From the NCBI RefSeq assembly GCF_013386765.1, contig NZ_JACARE010000003.1, positions 188,855-252,854 on the forward strand: a stretch of DNA of 64,000 bases, given 5' to 3'. The notes under the pieces are model-generated. The model worked only from the letters and a program-made list of their open reading frames with translations, searched no databases and had not been told where the DNA came from. The stretch comes from Pseudomonas yamanorum. Its GTDB lineage: Bacteria; Pseudomonadota; Gammaproteobacteria; Pseudomonadales; Pseudomonadaceae. Shown here in pieces: positions 10,803 through 20,340 of the stretch (its first letter is position 1; each line of letters begins with the position of its first letter). Made by a program: the position numbers and the translations under genes.

Positions 10803-10840
10803 TGCCCAAGCCCTCAACTTCTGTGGGCAGTTCCTCCCCC
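10803..10840. promoter_or_regulatory. Inverted repeat upstream of phaI
   Basis: TGCCCA and TGGGCA arms (about 10812-10831) flank a 14-base spacer in the 105-base gap before phaI. PhaD is known in pseudomonads to bind near phaI, so this might be part of an operator. The arms are short and I cannot test it here. Confidence 0.25.
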
Positions 10841-10860
10841 CTTTATGCGTGAGGTGCACC

Positions 10861-11283
10861 ATGGCCAAAGTTATTTTGAAGAAAAAAATTGCTACCGGAA
10901 CTAACACCCTGAGCGAGGTTAAAACCTATGCCCGCAAGATCTGGCTGGCCGGTTTGGGGGCTTACGCCAAGGTCGGCAGCGAGGGCGCCGAGTACTTCAA
11001 GGAACTCGTTAAGACTGGTCAACATGTTGAAAGTAAAGGCAAAAAAGTTGTGATTGAACAACTTGATGCTGCCAACAGTCAGATTGATCAAGTCAAGAGC
11101 GAAGTCTTCGGCGTCAAAGGTCGAGTCGAAGTGCAACTGGATAAAGTTGAAAGAGCTTTTGATAGTCGTGTTGGAAGTGCCTTGAATCGGATCGGCATTC
11201 CGTCTAAACATGACGTGGAGACACTCTCTGCTAAGCTCGATGAGCTGACGGCATTGCTCGAACGTGTCGCGCGTAAACACTAA
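10861..11283 (+). CDS. phaI: Phasin PhaI
   Basis: A 140-residue phasin that coats polyhydroxyalkanoate granules. It carries the phasin block YARKIWLAGLGAYAKV and GSEGAEYFKELVKTGQ, followed by a long amphipathic helix. The same block recurs at the start of PhaF, so the two share a granule-binding domain. I chose ATG 10861 because GAGGTG stands seven bases before it; an ATG 12 bases upstream lacks a site. It lies 12 bases before phaF in the same direction, giving a phaIF operon. Confidence 0.94.
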   Translation: MAKVILKKKIATGTNTLSEVKTYARKIWLAGLGAYAKVGSEGAEYFKELVKTGQHVESKGKKVVIEQLDAANSQIDQVKSEVFGVKGRVEVQLDKVERAFDSRVGSALNRIGIPSKHDVETLSAKLDELTALLERVARKH

Positions 11284-11295
11284 GGAGACAACGGG

Positions 11296-12318
11296 ATGGC
11301 TGTTAAAAAGACTACTGATAAAGAAGGCAGCTCGTGGATCGGGGAAGTTGAAAAATACTCCCGCAAGATCTGGCTGGCTGGTTTAGGCGTGTACTCGAAG
11401 GTGAGCAGTGACGGCGGCAAATACTTCGAGACTTTGGTTAAAGACGGCGAGAAGGCCGAGAAGTTGACCAAGAGCACAGTGGGTAAACAAGTCGATGCGG
11501 CAAAGGCTTCCGCCGGTTCTGCCAAATCACGTATCAGCGACAAGTGGGGCGAACTGGAAGGGGCTTTTGACAAGCGCCTGAACAGTGCCATTTCGCGACT
11601 GGGCGTGCCTAGCCGTACTGAAGTGAAAGCGCTGCACAGCAAGGTCGATACCTTGACCAAGCAAATCGAAAAACTCACCGGCCTTAAAGCTGCGCCAGTT
11701 GCGGCTAAAACGGCAGCGGCTAAACCGGCTGCCAAGCCTGCGGCTAAAACTGCAGCGGCCAAACCTGCTGCAAAAACCGCCGCCAAACCTCTGGTCAAGG
11801 CCGCCGCCAAACCGGCAGCCAAGCCAGCGGCCAAGGCGCCTGCCAAAGCTGCTGCAAAACCGGCAGCCAAGCCTGCGGCTAAAACCGCGGCGGCTAAACC
11901 GGCCGCCAAGCCTGCCGCTAAACCAGTGGCCGCTAAAGCAGCTGCAAAACCTGCGGCTAAACCCGCAGCCAAGCCGGCAGCAAAAGCAGCAGCCAAGCCA
12001 GCGGCTAAAACCGCTGCCGCCAAACCTGCTGCAGCGAAGCCTGCTGCCAAGCCAGCCGCTGCGAAACCTGCAGCCAAGCCGGTTGCTGCAAAGCCAGCTG
12101 CCAAGCCTGCTGCGGCAAAACCTGCAGCGGCCAAGCCAGCTGCAAAACCGGCCGCGGCCAAGAAGCCTGCCGTAGCCAAAAAACCAGCAGCGCCAAAGCC
12201 AGCGGTAGTGGCCAAGCCTGCAACTCCAGCGCCGGCGACCAACTCGGTCACTCCACCGACGCCTGCTGCTACCTCGACTGCAACGCCGGCAACCCCGGCG
12301 CCTACCAGTCAGTCCTGA
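11296..12318 (+). CDS. phaF: Phasin/nucleoid-associated protein PhaF
   Basis: A 340-residue protein. Residues 1-130 are a phasin domain with WIGEVEKYSRKIWLAGLGVY. Residues about 135-300 are Lys-Ala-Pro repeats (AAKPAAKPAA type) like histone H1 tails. The last 35 residues are Pro/Thr/Ala-rich. In P. putida this tail binds DNA and ties granules to the nucleoid so they are shared at division. AAGGAG lies eight bases before the ATG. The tail is repetitive at DNA level, so its length may vary between strains. A strong terminator follows 13 bases after the stop. Confidence 0.95.
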   Translation: MAVKKTTDKEGSSWIGEVEKYSRKIWLAGLGVYSKVSSDGGKYFETLVKDGEKAEKLTKSTVGKQVDAAKASAGSAKSRISDKWGELEGAFDKRLNSAISRLGVPSRTEVKALHSKVDTLTKQIEKLTGLKAAPVAAKTAAAKPAAKPAAKTAAAKPAAKTAAKPLVKAAAKPAAKPAAKAPAKAAAKPAAKPAAKTAAAKPAAKPAAKPVAAKAAAKPAAKPAAKPAAKAAAKPAAKTAAAKPAAAKPAAKPAAAKPAAKPVAAKPAAKPAAAKPAAAKPAAKPAAAKKPAVAKKPAAPKPAVVAKPATPAPATNSVTPPTPAATSTATPATPAPTSQS

Positions 12319-12331
12319 TTTTACGGGACAC

Positions 12332-12366
12332 AAAAAAGCCCGGCCTGCGAAGGTCGGGCTTTTTTG
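12332..12366 (+). terminator. Rho-independent terminator of phaIF
   Basis: The stem AAGCCCGGCCT pairs with AGGTCGGGCTT (one G-T pair), with a GCGA loop and a run of T after the stem. It ends phaF on the plus strand. Confidence 0.9.
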
Positions 12367-12379
12367 TTTGTGATCCACT

Positions 12380-12466
12380 GTGGGAGCTGGCCTGCCTGCG
12401 ATAGCGCAGGCTCAGTGAATACATTTGTAGCTGAGCCACCGCCATCGCAGGCAAGCCAGCTCCCAC
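12380..12466. repeat. REP palindrome between phaF and phaD
   Basis: Type-A REP pair: GTGGGAGCTGGCCTGCCTGC at the left and its complement ending GCCAGCTCCCAC at the right, with an imperfect centre. It lies between convergent genes. Confidence 0.85.
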
Positions 12467-12483
12467 ATTGATTGGGGTGTTTG

Positions 12484-13104
12484 TTAGTCCGAGTCGTCCA
12501 GGTAACGCAGCGCCAAACGCTCCGTCGCCAGCCTCGCCGGCATCAGCAAATGCGGGGCCACCAGCATCATGATCTGGTACACCACCACCCGTACCTCGCC
12601 CTCCCGGTCGATAATCCGCTGGTAGTCCAGGGAAAACAGCAGGGTCATGGTGATCTGCTCCACCAATTGCCCCAGCGCCTGGGTGTCACTGACCAATTGC
12701 CCGTCGGTCTTGAGCCGGGCCAGCAATGAGGCCAGCGTGCGCTTGAGCGCCGTCAGCAGGTTGCGAATACCCTTGGCCAGTTTCGGCAAGCGTCCCGCCA
12801 GGTTCGACAAGTCCTGGAACAGAAACCGATAGTGCGCCATGCGCTCCACGATCAGGTGCAAAAACAGCCAGTAATCCTCGGCCGCCAGCTGCGCGTCCTC
12901 GGGTGGGTCGAGCAACGGCGCCAACTCGGCCTGGAAGCGCTCGAACAGCCCGAGCACCAGCGGCTCCTTGCCATGGAAGTGGTAATAGAGATTGCCGGGG
13001 CTGATTCCCATTTCATTGGCCACCTCCATGGTCGACACGTTCGGCTCGCCCTTGTGGTTGAACAACTGCAAGGCACATTCAAGGATACGGTCGCGGGTCT
13101 TCAT
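12484..13104 (-). CDS. phaD: TetR-family regulator PhaD
   Basis: A 206-residue regulator. The N-terminal helix-turn-helix is VSTMEVANEMGISPGNLYYH with FHGKEPLVLGLFERF; the remainder is an all-helical ligand/dimer domain. In Pseudomonas PhaD activates the phaI and phaC1 promoters, probably sensing a CoA intermediate. It is last in the leftward phaC1-phaZ-phaC2-phaD order, 27 bases after phaC2. Start ATG 13104 is the only good candidate. Confidence 0.93.
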   Translation of the reverse strand: MKTRDRILECALQLFNHKGEPNVSTMEVANEMGISPGNLYYHFHGKEPLVLGLFERFQAELAPLLDPPEDAQLAAEDYWLFLHLIVERMAHYRFLFQDLSNLAGRLPKLAKGIRNLLTALKRTLASLLARLKTDGQLVSDTQALGQLVEQITMTLLFSLDYQRIIDREGEVRVVVYQIMMLVAPHLLMPARLATERLALRYLDDSD

Positions 13105-13131
13105 CCAGTCTTCTTAAAATCGTCGTTGGGC

Positions 13132-14814
13132 TCAGCGGACTCGCACATAGGTGCCTGGGGCCGCTTCCATCGGTGGGTAATTCTGGTTGCCCAGGGCGGT
13201 CAGGGTTTCGCGCTGCACGCCGGAGCGCTGCTGGATCCATGCCAGCCAGTTGGGCCACCAACTGCCTTCGACGTGATCGGCGTCGTAGTACCAGGCGCGG
13301 GGGTCGCTGCTCAGCTTGAGGTTCTCGACGTAGTTGGCCTTGGGGTTGCCCGGCGGGTTGAGGATGCTCTGGATATGCCCGCTGTTGGACAGGATGAAGC
13401 GCTTGTCGCCGCCCAACAGCTGGGTGGAGCGGTACACCGCATCCCACGGTGTGATGTGGTCGTTGATCCCGCCCACGCTGAAGCTGTCCACCGTGACCTT
13501 CTGCAAGTCGACGGGTGTGCCGCAGACTTCCAGGCCACCGGGATGGCTCAGCGGGTTGTGCTTGAAGAAGTCCAGCAGGTCGCCATGCAGCGCGGCGGGC
13601 AGGCGGGTGTTGTCGTTGTTCCAGTACAGGATGTCGAACGCCGGCGGCTCCTTGCCCAGCAGATAGTTGTTGATCCAGTAATTCCAGATCAGGTCATTGG
13701 GGCGCATCCAGGCGAACACCTTGGCCATGTCCCGGCCGTCGAGCACGCCTTGTTGGTAAGAGCGGCGCTTGGCGGCTTCCAGGGTCTGCTCGTCGGCGAA
13801 CAGGGTGGCCGGGCTGTCTATCTGGCTGTCCAGCAGGCTCACCAGGTAGCTGGCGCTGGAAATGCGGCGTAACTGGCGCTTGGCCTGCAGATGGCCTTGC
13901 AGTGCGGCGATGGTCAAGCCTCCGGCACAGGCGCCCATCAGGTTGACCTCGCGAGCGCCGGTGATTGCCCGGCACACGTTCAGCGCTTCTTCCAGGGCGG
14001 CGACGTAGGTGGACAGGCCCCATTCCCGGTGGCGTACGTCCGGGTTGCGCCAGCTGACCATAAACACCTGCAGGCCGTTTTTCAGGGCGAACTGGACGAA
14101 GCTGTTGTTCGGGCTCAGGTCGAAAATGTAGTACTTGTTGATTTGCGGCGGCACCACCAGCAGCGGCTTGGCGTACTGTTTTTCGCTCATGGGCTTGTAC
14201 TGGATCAGCTCCAGCAGCTCATTGCGAAACACCACCGAGCCGGGGGTGGTGGCGACGGTTTTGCCGACTTCGAAGGCCTGTTTGGTGACCTGGCGCGGCA
14301 GGCCGTTATTGTGCAGCAGGTCGTCGAACAGGTTGCTGACGCCACGCACCACACTGTTGCCGCCAGAGTTGAGCAGCTCCTTGATTGCCAGCGGATTGAG
14401 CAACGTGTTGGACGGCGACACTGCATCGTTGAGCAGGGCAAAGGCAAAGTGCGCCCTCGCCCGGTCGTCGGCGCTGAGGTTGCTGTCGTCGATCCAGTGA
14501 CGGGTTTGTTTTTGCCAGCTCAAGTAGGCTTGCAGGCTGCGCCGGTAAAACGGGTTGAGCTGCCAGGTGGGGTCGGCGAAGCGGCTGTCCGCCGGGTTCG
14601 GCTCGTGCACCGTTTCCCCCAGCAACACGCGGCCCAATTGCCCGCCCAGCTTCAGGGCGTGACGGGCGGTGTGCACCGGGTTGCGCAGGCCGTGTGCGGC
14701 GACGCTGCGCAGGGTCGACAGCAGATCCCGGCCGCGCAGGCCGGTGATCGCACTTTCAATATTGATGAACGCGGCGGGTGTGGGCACCGGGTTCGATACG
14801 GGTCTTTCTCGCAT
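13132..14814 (-). CDS. phaC2: Class II poly(3-hydroxyalkanoate) synthase PhaC2
   Basis: A 560-residue enzyme that polymerises 3-hydroxyacyl-CoA of medium chain length. The lipase-like box with the nucleophilic Cys is MGACAGGLTIAAL; the catalytic Asp is in INDHITPWDAV and the His in GHIQSILNPPGNP. It is clearly paralogous to PhaC1 and shares long stretches such as MAKVFAWMRPNDLIWNYW. I chose ATG 14814, preceded by AAGGAG, over the ATG at 14850. It lies 101 bases after phaZ. Confidence 0.95.
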   Translation of the reverse strand: MRERPVSNPVPTPAAFINIESAITGLRGRDLLSTLRSVAAHGLRNPVHTARHALKLGGQLGRVLLGETVHEPNPADSRFADPTWQLNPFYRRSLQAYLSWQKQTRHWIDDSNLSADDRARAHFAFALLNDAVSPSNTLLNPLAIKELLNSGGNSVVRGVSNLFDDLLHNNGLPRQVTKQAFEVGKTVATTPGSVVFRNELLELIQYKPMSEKQYAKPLLVVPPQINKYYIFDLSPNNSFVQFALKNGLQVFMVSWRNPDVRHREWGLSTYVAALEEALNVCRAITGAREVNLMGACAGGLTIAALQGHLQAKRQLRRISSASYLVSLLDSQIDSPATLFADEQTLEAAKRRSYQQGVLDGRDMAKVFAWMRPNDLIWNYWINNYLLGKEPPAFDILYWNNDNTRLPAALHGDLLDFFKHNPLSHPGGLEVCGTPVDLQKVTVDSFSVGGINDHITPWDAVYRSTQLLGGDKRFILSNSGHIQSILNPPGNPKANYVENLKLSSDPRAWYYDADHVEGSWWPNWLAWIQQRSGVQRETLTALGNQNYPPMEAAPGTYVRVR

Positions 14815-14915
14815 GCGCCAACACTCCTTCGTCAAGCCATCAACAAGCACGCCAATTCAGAACCATAGTCGGTTCTGGCCAAGTTGCGCGGTGCGGTCGT
14901 CCTGACCGCCACCGT

Positions 14916-15761
14916 CTAAAGCGCGGGTTGCGGGTGAATCACCGCCCGCAGGCGTTCCTCCTGGAGAAACTTCATGATGATCGGCGCCACCGCCTCGGCC
15001 CGGGTAATCAGGAACAGATGACCGTCGTCGATGATGTGCAGTTGGGCGTTGGGAATGCGCCAGGCCAGCATGCGCATGTTGATCAGCGGGATCAGCGGGT
15101 CGTCATCGCCGGCCAGTACCAGGGTCGGCTGCTTGATCTTGTGCAGCCAGTGGATGCTGGTCCAGCCAAGCCCGGCGAACAGTTGCCAGTAGTAACCGAG
15201 CTTGCCCGCCGAACGCACTTTGCTGGCGTGTTCGGCGGCCAGTTTCGAATCCCGACGGAATGAGCCGCCGTAGATCATCGGCGCAATGCGCACCACGTGG
15301 GATGGCTGGATATAACGCCGGGGGCTGGCCATCAGCCACAAGACTTTGGGTTTGCCCGGCACCATGAAGGCACCGGCGGCGGTGGCGGCGAGGATCAGTT
15401 TCTTGCAGCGTTCCGGGTAGTCATAGGCAAACTGCTGCGCCAGTGCCCCGCCCCAGGAAACCCCCACGGCGTTGACCTGGCCATAGTCCAGGTAATCGAG
15501 CATGCGTGCGGTGAGTTTGGCCAGGCCAGGGAAGCGGTAAGGCCGGCTGGGGGTCGACGAGCCGCCGACTCCCGGCACATCAAAGGCAATCACTTCCAGG
15601 TCCGGGTCCAGGGCCTGGACGAACGGAAACACCAGCTCAAGGTTGGCGCCGATGCCGTTGAAAATCAGCAGCGGCGTCAAGTGAGGCTTGCCCGGGCGTA
15701 CCGCCGTGCGGATGGCTTGGCCATCCAGGTCGATGGTACGGAAGATGAACGGTTGCGGCAT
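14916..15761 (-). CDS. phaZ: Intracellular PHA depolymerase PhaZ
   Basis: A 281-residue alpha/beta hydrolase that mobilises stored medium-chain PHA. The nucleophile elbow is VGVSWGGALAQQF, the acid lies in LVLAGDDDPLIPL and the His in IIDDGHLFLITRAE. No signal peptide is seen, as expected for an intracellular enzyme. It sits between phaC1 and phaC2, the standard class II arrangement. ATG 15761 (MPQPFIFRTIDL) gives the family length; the open frame to 15860 runs into the REP repeat. Confidence 0.95.
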   Translation of the reverse strand: MPQPFIFRTIDLDGQAIRTAVRPGKPHLTPLLIFNGIGANLELVFPFVQALDPDLEVIAFDVPGVGGSSTPSRPYRFPGLAKLTARMLDYLDYGQVNAVGVSWGGALAQQFAYDYPERCKKLILAATAAGAFMVPGKPKVLWLMASPRRYIQPSHVVRIAPMIYGGSFRRDSKLAAEHASKVRSAGKLGYYWQLFAGLGWTSIHWLHKIKQPTLVLAGDDDPLIPLINMRMLAWRIPNAQLHIIDDGHLFLITRAEAVAPIIMKFLQEERLRAVIHPQPAL

Positions 15762-15810
15762 GCTCGTACCCTGTGAAATGGCGCTATTTCCCTGCCGGAA
15801 AACGGTCAGT

Positions 15811-15895
15811 GTGGGAGCTGGCTTGCCTGCAATGCAGGCGCCGCGGTGTATCTGGCACACCGAGTTGATGCCATCGCAGGCAAGCCAGCTCCCAC
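15811..15895. repeat. REP palindrome between phaC1 and phaZ
   Basis: GTGGGAGCTGGCTTGCCTGC faces its complement ending AAGCCAGCTCCCAC. It lies inside the leftward pha transcription unit and could form a large hairpin in the mRNA between phaC1 and phaZ. Confidence 0.85.
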
Positions 15896-15913
15896 AGTTG
15901 ATCCCGTTCCAGC

Positions 15914-17593
15914 CTACCTTTCGTGTACGTAAGTGCCCGGCGCCGCTTCAGCCGCTGCGTACGCTTTATTGCCCAGTGCTGTCGGCGCTTTCTTCAGCTT
16001 GCCCGACCGCTCCGCCTGCCACGCCTGCCAGTGCAGCCACCACGAATCGGTGTGCTTGGTGGCGTTCTCCTGCCAGTCGAGGGCCTTGCCCGGCATTGTG
16101 TCGCTGGTCTGGTAGCGCGACTTGGGGTTGCCCGGCGGGTTCAAAATGCTCTGGATATGCCCGCTGCTGGACAGCACAAACTCCACTTTGCCACCAAACA
16201 GCTGCGCCGATTTGTAGCAGGACTGCCACGGTGTGATGTGGTCGTTGGTGCCGGCCAGGGAATAGATATCGGCGGTGACCTGTTTCAGGTCGATCGGCGT
16301 GCCGCATACCTCCAGGGCATTGGCGCGCACCAGCGGGTTGTTCTTGAACAGTTCGATCAGGTCGCCATGGAATGCGGCCGGCAAGCGGGTGGTGTCGTTG
16401 TTCCAGAACAGGATGTCGAACACCGGCGGCTCGTTGCCCAGCAGGTAATTGTTGACCCAGTAATTCCAGATCAGGTCATTGGGGCGCATCCAGGCAAATA
16501 CCTTGGCCATGTCGCGGCCTTCCAGCACGCCGGCCTGGTAGGAATGGCGCTTGGCCGCTTCCAGGGTCTGCTCGTCGACGAACAGCGCTACCTGGGTGTC
16601 CAGGGTGGTGTCCAGTACGCTCACCAGCAGAGTCAGGGCGTTGACCTTCTTCTCCCCCAGCGCCGCGTAGTGGCCCAGCAGTGCGGTGCAGGTAATACCG
16701 CCGGAGCAGGCGCCGAGCATGTTGATGTCTTTGCTGCCGGTGATTGCGCTCACCACATCGACCGCTTCTTTCAGCGCCTCGATGTAAGTCGACAGGCCCC
16801 ATTCACGCTGGGCCTTGGTGGGATTGCGCCAGCTGACGATAAACGTCTGCTGGTGATTGCGCAGGCAGAAGCGCGCCAGGCTCTTGTCCGGGCACAGGTC
16901 GAACACATAGAACTTGTTGATCTGCGGCGGCACCACCAGCAGCGGGCGCTCATGCACCTGTTCGGTGATCGGCTTGTACTGGATCAGCTCCAGCACATCG
17001 TTGCGAAACACCACCGAGCCTTCGGTGGTGCCCAGGCTCTTGCCCACTTCAAAGGCGCCCATATTGACCTGGCTCGGCATGCCGCCGTTATGCACCATGT
17101 CTTTGGCGAGATGCGACAGGCCATCCAGCAGGCTCTTGCCGCCGGTTTCGAAGAAGCGTTTGACTGCCGCCGGGTTGGCCGCGCTGTTGGTGGGCGCCAT
17201 GGCTTCGGTCATCAGGTTGATGACGAAGTGGCCGCGGCTGATGTCGTGTTCCGACAGGTTGCTGTCACCGATCCAGTCGTGCAGCTCCTTGCGCCACGCC
17301 AGATAAGTTTGCAGGTACCGTTTATAGAGCGGGTTCTGGGTCCACGCCGGGTCGTTGAAACGGCGGTCGTCGGCCTCGGGTGTCAGCTGTGATTTGCCGA
17401 ACACCACGTTCTTCAATTCGACGCCAAAATGCGCGACGTGCTTGACGCTGTGCAACGGTTGTTTGATGGCCTGGGTCAGCACCATCCGAGCGGATGCCAG
17501 TAAATCCTTTTTCCGTAACGCGATGATCGGGTTCAGCCCCAGGGTGTTTTCCGAGGCCTGGCGTTTCAAGTCATCGTTGTTCTTGTTACTCAT
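15914..17593 (-). CDS. phaC1: Class II poly(3-hydroxyalkanoate) synthase PhaC1
   Basis: A 559-residue synthase. Cys296 lies in MLGACSGGITCTAL, the position of the class II nucleophile. The catalytic Asp is in TNDHITPWQS and the His in SSGHIQSILNPPGN. It is the first gene of the leftward pha cluster, with 249 bases upstream that carry a candidate -24/-12 promoter. Expression probably responds to PhaD and carbon status. Confidence 0.96.
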   Translation of the reverse strand: MSNKNNDDLKRQASENTLGLNPIIALRKKDLLASARMVLTQAIKQPLHSVKHVAHFGVELKNVVFGKSQLTPEADDRRFNDPAWTQNPLYKRYLQTYLAWRKELHDWIGDSNLSEHDISRGHFVINLMTEAMAPTNSAANPAAVKRFFETGGKSLLDGLSHLAKDMVHNGGMPSQVNMGAFEVGKSLGTTEGSVVFRNDVLELIQYKPITEQVHERPLLVVPPQINKFYVFDLCPDKSLARFCLRNHQQTFIVSWRNPTKAQREWGLSTYIEALKEAVDVVSAITGSKDINMLGACSGGITCTALLGHYAALGEKKVNALTLLVSVLDTTLDTQVALFVDEQTLEAAKRHSYQAGVLEGRDMAKVFAWMRPNDLIWNYWVNNYLLGNEPPVFDILFWNNDTTRLPAAFHGDLIELFKNNPLVRANALEVCGTPIDLKQVTADIYSLAGTNDHITPWQSCYKSAQLFGGKVEFVLSSSGHIQSILNPPGNPKSRYQTSDTMPGKALDWQENATKHTDSWWLHWQAWQAERSGKLKKAPTALGNKAYAAAEAAPGTYVHER

Positions 17594-17708
17594 CTACGAC
17601 GCTCCATTGTCCGACAGACGAGTACCGGGTACCGCTGTGTACCACTACTTGCCACACAGCACAGCCTGGTACTACTGCTCGGGTGACCGTTAATACCGCA
17701 TCGTCAAA

Positions 17709-17725
17709 TGCAGGGAACTTGCCAG
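17709..17725 (-). promoter_or_regulatory. Candidate sigma-54 promoter of phaC1
   Basis: On the minus strand the bases read CTGGCAAGTTCCCTGCA. GG and GC are separated by ten bases, and the match to TGGCAC-N5-TTGCA is good. It would start transcription about 105 bases before the phaC1 ATG. A similar site was proposed long ago upstream of P. aeruginosa phaC1. Confidence 0.5.
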
Positions 17726-17842
17726 TTCCATTGGTTACCCGAGTTTAATTTTTTTCGCAAGCGGGCCAATCGTTGGCCACGACAGAGGGGCATTCAAGCA
17801 GATGGAATTAGAAAATGCCCACTAATGAGCAAAAGGCCTGAG

Positions 17843-18220
17843 CTAGAGCATCAGCCGCACGACCGACTGGCTCGGGTCGCGGGTTTTTCCGGCGGCTTTC
17901 AGCTCGGCAAGATAATCCGCCCACAGCGCGTCCTGACGCACGGCAAGTTGATAGAGGTAGTCCCAGGTGAACAATCCGCTGTCATGACCGTCATCGAAGG
18001 TCAATTTCAGTGCGTATTGGCCGGCGGGTTCGATCTTGGTCAAGCCGACATTGAGCTTGCCGAATTGCAGGATCGGTTTGCCGTGGCCCTGGACTTCGGC
18101 GGAGGGGGAGTGCACCCGCAGGAATTCGGCGGGCAACTGATAGACCTCTTCGGGGCCGTAGGTGAGGCCCAGGGTCTTGGAGGCTTTGTGCAGGTTGATG
18201 GCGGTAGGCAGTTTGGTCAT
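17843..18220 (-). CDS. DUF971 protein (gamma-butyrobetaine hydroxylase-like N-terminal domain)
   Basis: A 125-residue protein with YGPEEVYQLPAEFLRVHSPS and LTFDDGHDSGLFTWDYLYQL, the DUF971 signatures. In eukaryotes this fold is the N-terminal domain of gamma-butyrobetaine hydroxylase. The free-standing bacterial form has no firm function. ATG 18220 is chosen because the longer frame reads through the REP element and into hslU. It is regularly linked to hslVU in Pseudomonas (PA5055 position). Confidence 0.9.
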   Translation of the reverse strand: MTKLPTAINLHKASKTLGLTYGPEEVYQLPAEFLRVHSPSAEVQGHGKPILQFGKLNVGLTKIEPAGQYALKLTFDDGHDSGLFTWDYLYQLAVRQDALWADYLAELKAAGKTRDPSQSVVRLML

Positions 18221-18241
18221 GACGGGATCCGAGCAGATCAT

Positions 18242-18307
18242 GTAGGAGCCCGGCTTGCCGGCGATGGCGACCTTGAAATCGCCATCGCCGGCAAGCCGGG
18301 CTCCTAC
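18242..18307. repeat. REP palindrome between hslU and DUF971 gene
   Basis: GTAGGAGCCCGGCTTGCCGG pairs with CCGGCAAGCCGGGCTCCTAC around a short centre; the match is nearly perfect. It would form a long hairpin after hslU and could protect or end its message. Confidence 0.88.
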
Positions 18308-18323
18308 AGGGGGTTCACATGAC

Positions 18324-19661
18324 CTACAGGATATAACGAGACAGATCTTCGTTCTGCGCCAATTCGCCCAGGTGGCTGTTGACGTAGTCGGCGTCGATCT
18401 TGATCGCCACACCATTCTGCGCGCCCGCCATGTCGCCGGCACTGAAGGACACTTCCTCCAGCAGGCGCTCAAGCAGGGTGTGCAGGCGGCGGGCGCCGAT
18501 GTTCTCGGTCTTCTCGTTGACCTGCCAGGCAATCTCCGCCAGACGCTTGATACCATCCGGCAGGAACTCAATCCCCAGGCCTTCGGTTTTCAACAGCTCG
18601 CGGTATTGCTCGGTCAGCGACGCATGCGGCTCGCTGAGGATGCGTTCGAAATCGCCCGGCGTCAGCGCTTTCAGCTCCACCCGAATCGGCAGACGGCCTT
18701 GCAGTTCCGGCACCAGGTCGCTTGGCTTGCTCAGGTGGAACGCACCGGAAGCGATAAACAGGATGTGGTCAGTCTTGACCATGCCCAGCTTGGTGTTGAC
18801 GGTGCAGCCTTCGATCAGCGGCAGCAGGTCGCGCTGCACACCTTCGCGAGACACGTCCACGCCGCCGGAATTGCCGCGTTTGGCGACCTTGTCGATCTCG
18901 TCGATAAACACGATGCCGTGCTGCTCGACCGCTTCCAGGGCCTTGGCCTTGAGTTCTTCCTCATTGACCAGGCGCCCGGCCTCTTCGTCGCGCACCAGTT
19001 TCAGCGCGTCCTTGACCTTGAGCTTGCGGCTTTTCTTCTTGCCCTTGCCCATGTTGGCGAACAGGTTCTGCAACTGGCTGGTCATTTCTTCCATGCCAGG
19101 CGGTGCGGAGATGTCGACGCCGGACACTTCGGCGACTTCGATCTCAATTTCCTTGTCGTCCAGCTGGCCTTCACGCAGGCGCTTGCGGAACAGCTGACGG
19201 GTATTGGAATCCGAGCTCGGCGCGGCGTCTTCGTTGAAGCCCATGCGTGCCGGTGGCAGCAGGGCGTCGAGGATGCGTTCTTCAGCGGCATCTTCGGCGC
19301 GATGGCTGACCTTGGTCATTTCCTGTTCGCGCAGCAGTTTCAGCGCCGCGTCGGCCAGGTCACGAATGATCGACTCGACGTCACGGCCTACGTAGCCCAC
19401 TTCGGTGAACTTGGTGGCTTCGACCTTGATGAACGGCGCGTTGGCCAGCTTGGCCAGGCGTCGGGCGATCTCGGTTTTACCGACACCGGTCGGGCCGATC
19501 ATCAGGATGTTCTTGGGGGTTACTTCAACGCGCAATTCTTCGGGCAGTTGCATCCGGCGCCAGCGGTTACGCAGGGCGATGGCAACGGCGCGCTTGGCAT
19601 CGTCCTGGCCGATGATATGGCGATTGAGTTCATGGACGATTTCGCGGGGAGTCATGGACAT
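18324..19661 (-). CDS. hslU: ATP-dependent protease ATPase subunit HslU
   Basis: A 445-residue AAA+ unfoldase that feeds substrates to HslV. Walker A is [15 protein letters not shown] (about residues 55-68), Walker B is [11 protein letters not shown], and the C-terminal tail ends EDLSRYIL, the segment that docks into HslV. The I domain with a charged insert lies between. It lies 38 bases after hslV in the same operon, which is normally heat-shock controlled. Confidence 0.97.
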   Translation of the reverse strand: MSMTPREIVHELNRHIIGQDDAKRAVAIALRNRWRRMQLPEELRVEVTPKNILMIGPTGVGKTEIARRLAKLANAPFIKVEATKFTEVGYVGRDVESIIRDLADAALKLLREQEMTKVSHRAEDAAEERILDALLPPARMGFNEDAAPSSDSNTRQLFRKRLREGQLDDKEIEIEVAEVSGVDISAPPGMEEMTSQLQNLFANMGKGKKKSRKLKVKDALKLVRDEEAGRLVNEEELKAKALEAVEQHGIVFIDEIDKVAKRGNSGGVDVSREGVQRDLLPLIEGCTVNTKLGMVKTDHILFIASGAFHLSKPSDLVPELQGRLPIRVELKALTPGDFERILSEPHASLTEQYRELLKTEGLGIEFLPDGIKRLAEIAWQVNEKTENIGARRLHTLLERLLEEVSFSAGDMAGAQNGVAIKIDADYVNSHLGELAQNEDLSRYIL

Positions 19662-19699
19662 AGTAATTGGCGGTCCTCAAGCGGGAATAAGCCTGGGGC

Positions 19700-20230
19700 T
19701 TATTCGGCGAGGTCCTGCTCCTCAATGGTGAAGTTGTGGTTGGTGAAGACACAGATGTCGCCGGCGATACCCAGGGCAGTCTCGACGATTTCCTTGGCCG
19801 ACAGGTCGGTTTTCTTCAGCAGTGCGCTGGCTGCGGCCTGGGCATAGCCGCCGCCGGAACCCATGGCGATCAAGCCTTCTTCGGGTTCAACCACGTCGCC
19901 GTTGCCGGTGATGATCAGGGAGGCGTCTTTGTTGGCGACGGCCAGCATGGCTTCCAGGCGGCTGAGGGAGCGGTCGGTACGCCATTCTTTGGCGAGCTCG
20001 ACGGCGGCACGGACCAAGTGGCCCTGGTGCTTCTCAAGTTGGCCTTCAAAGCGCTCGAACAGGGTAAAGGCGTCAGCGGTGGCGCCAGCGAAACCGGCGA
20101 GTACCTGGCCGTGGTACAGGCGACGGACTTTTTTCGCGTTGCCTTTCATCACGGTATTGCCAAGTGAAACCTGGCCGTCGCCGCCCATGACGACTTTGCC
20201 GTGGCGGCGAACTGAAACGATGGTGGTCAA
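19700..20230 (-). CDS. hslV: ATP-dependent protease peptidase subunit HslV
   Basis: A 176-residue threonine peptidase of the HslUV protease. After the initiator the chain reads [20 protein letters not shown], so Thr2 becomes the N-terminal nucleophile. I place the start at TTG 20230, which gives the exact family length and has GGAG upstream. The in-frame ATG at 20278 would bury the catalytic Thr behind 16 extra residues. Confidence 0.96.
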   Translation of the reverse strand: MTTIVSVRRHGKVVMGGDGQVSLGNTVMKGNAKKVRRLYHGQVLAGFAGATADAFTLFERFEGQLEKHQGHLVRAAVELAKEWRTDRSLSRLEAMLAVANKDASLIITGNGDVVEPEEGLIAMGSGGGYAQAAASALLKKTDLSAKEIVETALGIAGDICVFTNHNFTIEEQDLAE

Positions 20231-20340
20231 GGGGAGAGTCTCCACGCTGCGGGGCGAAAATGCCCTGATGGAACTCATATGGGGGTGGCGGGGGGGATTT
20301 CAACTGTAGGACGGGAGGGCGGACGAGTGGTGCGAGTCCT

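Noticed and set aside
11280..12251. Long Ala/Gly-rich frame antisense to phaF
   Set aside because: It is the mirror of the Lys-Ala-Pro repeats; PhaF on the plus strand has start, ribosome site and terminator.
20231..20278. Longer HslV from ATG 20278
   Set aside because: It would place 16 residues before the catalytic Thr, which must be freed by Met removal alone.
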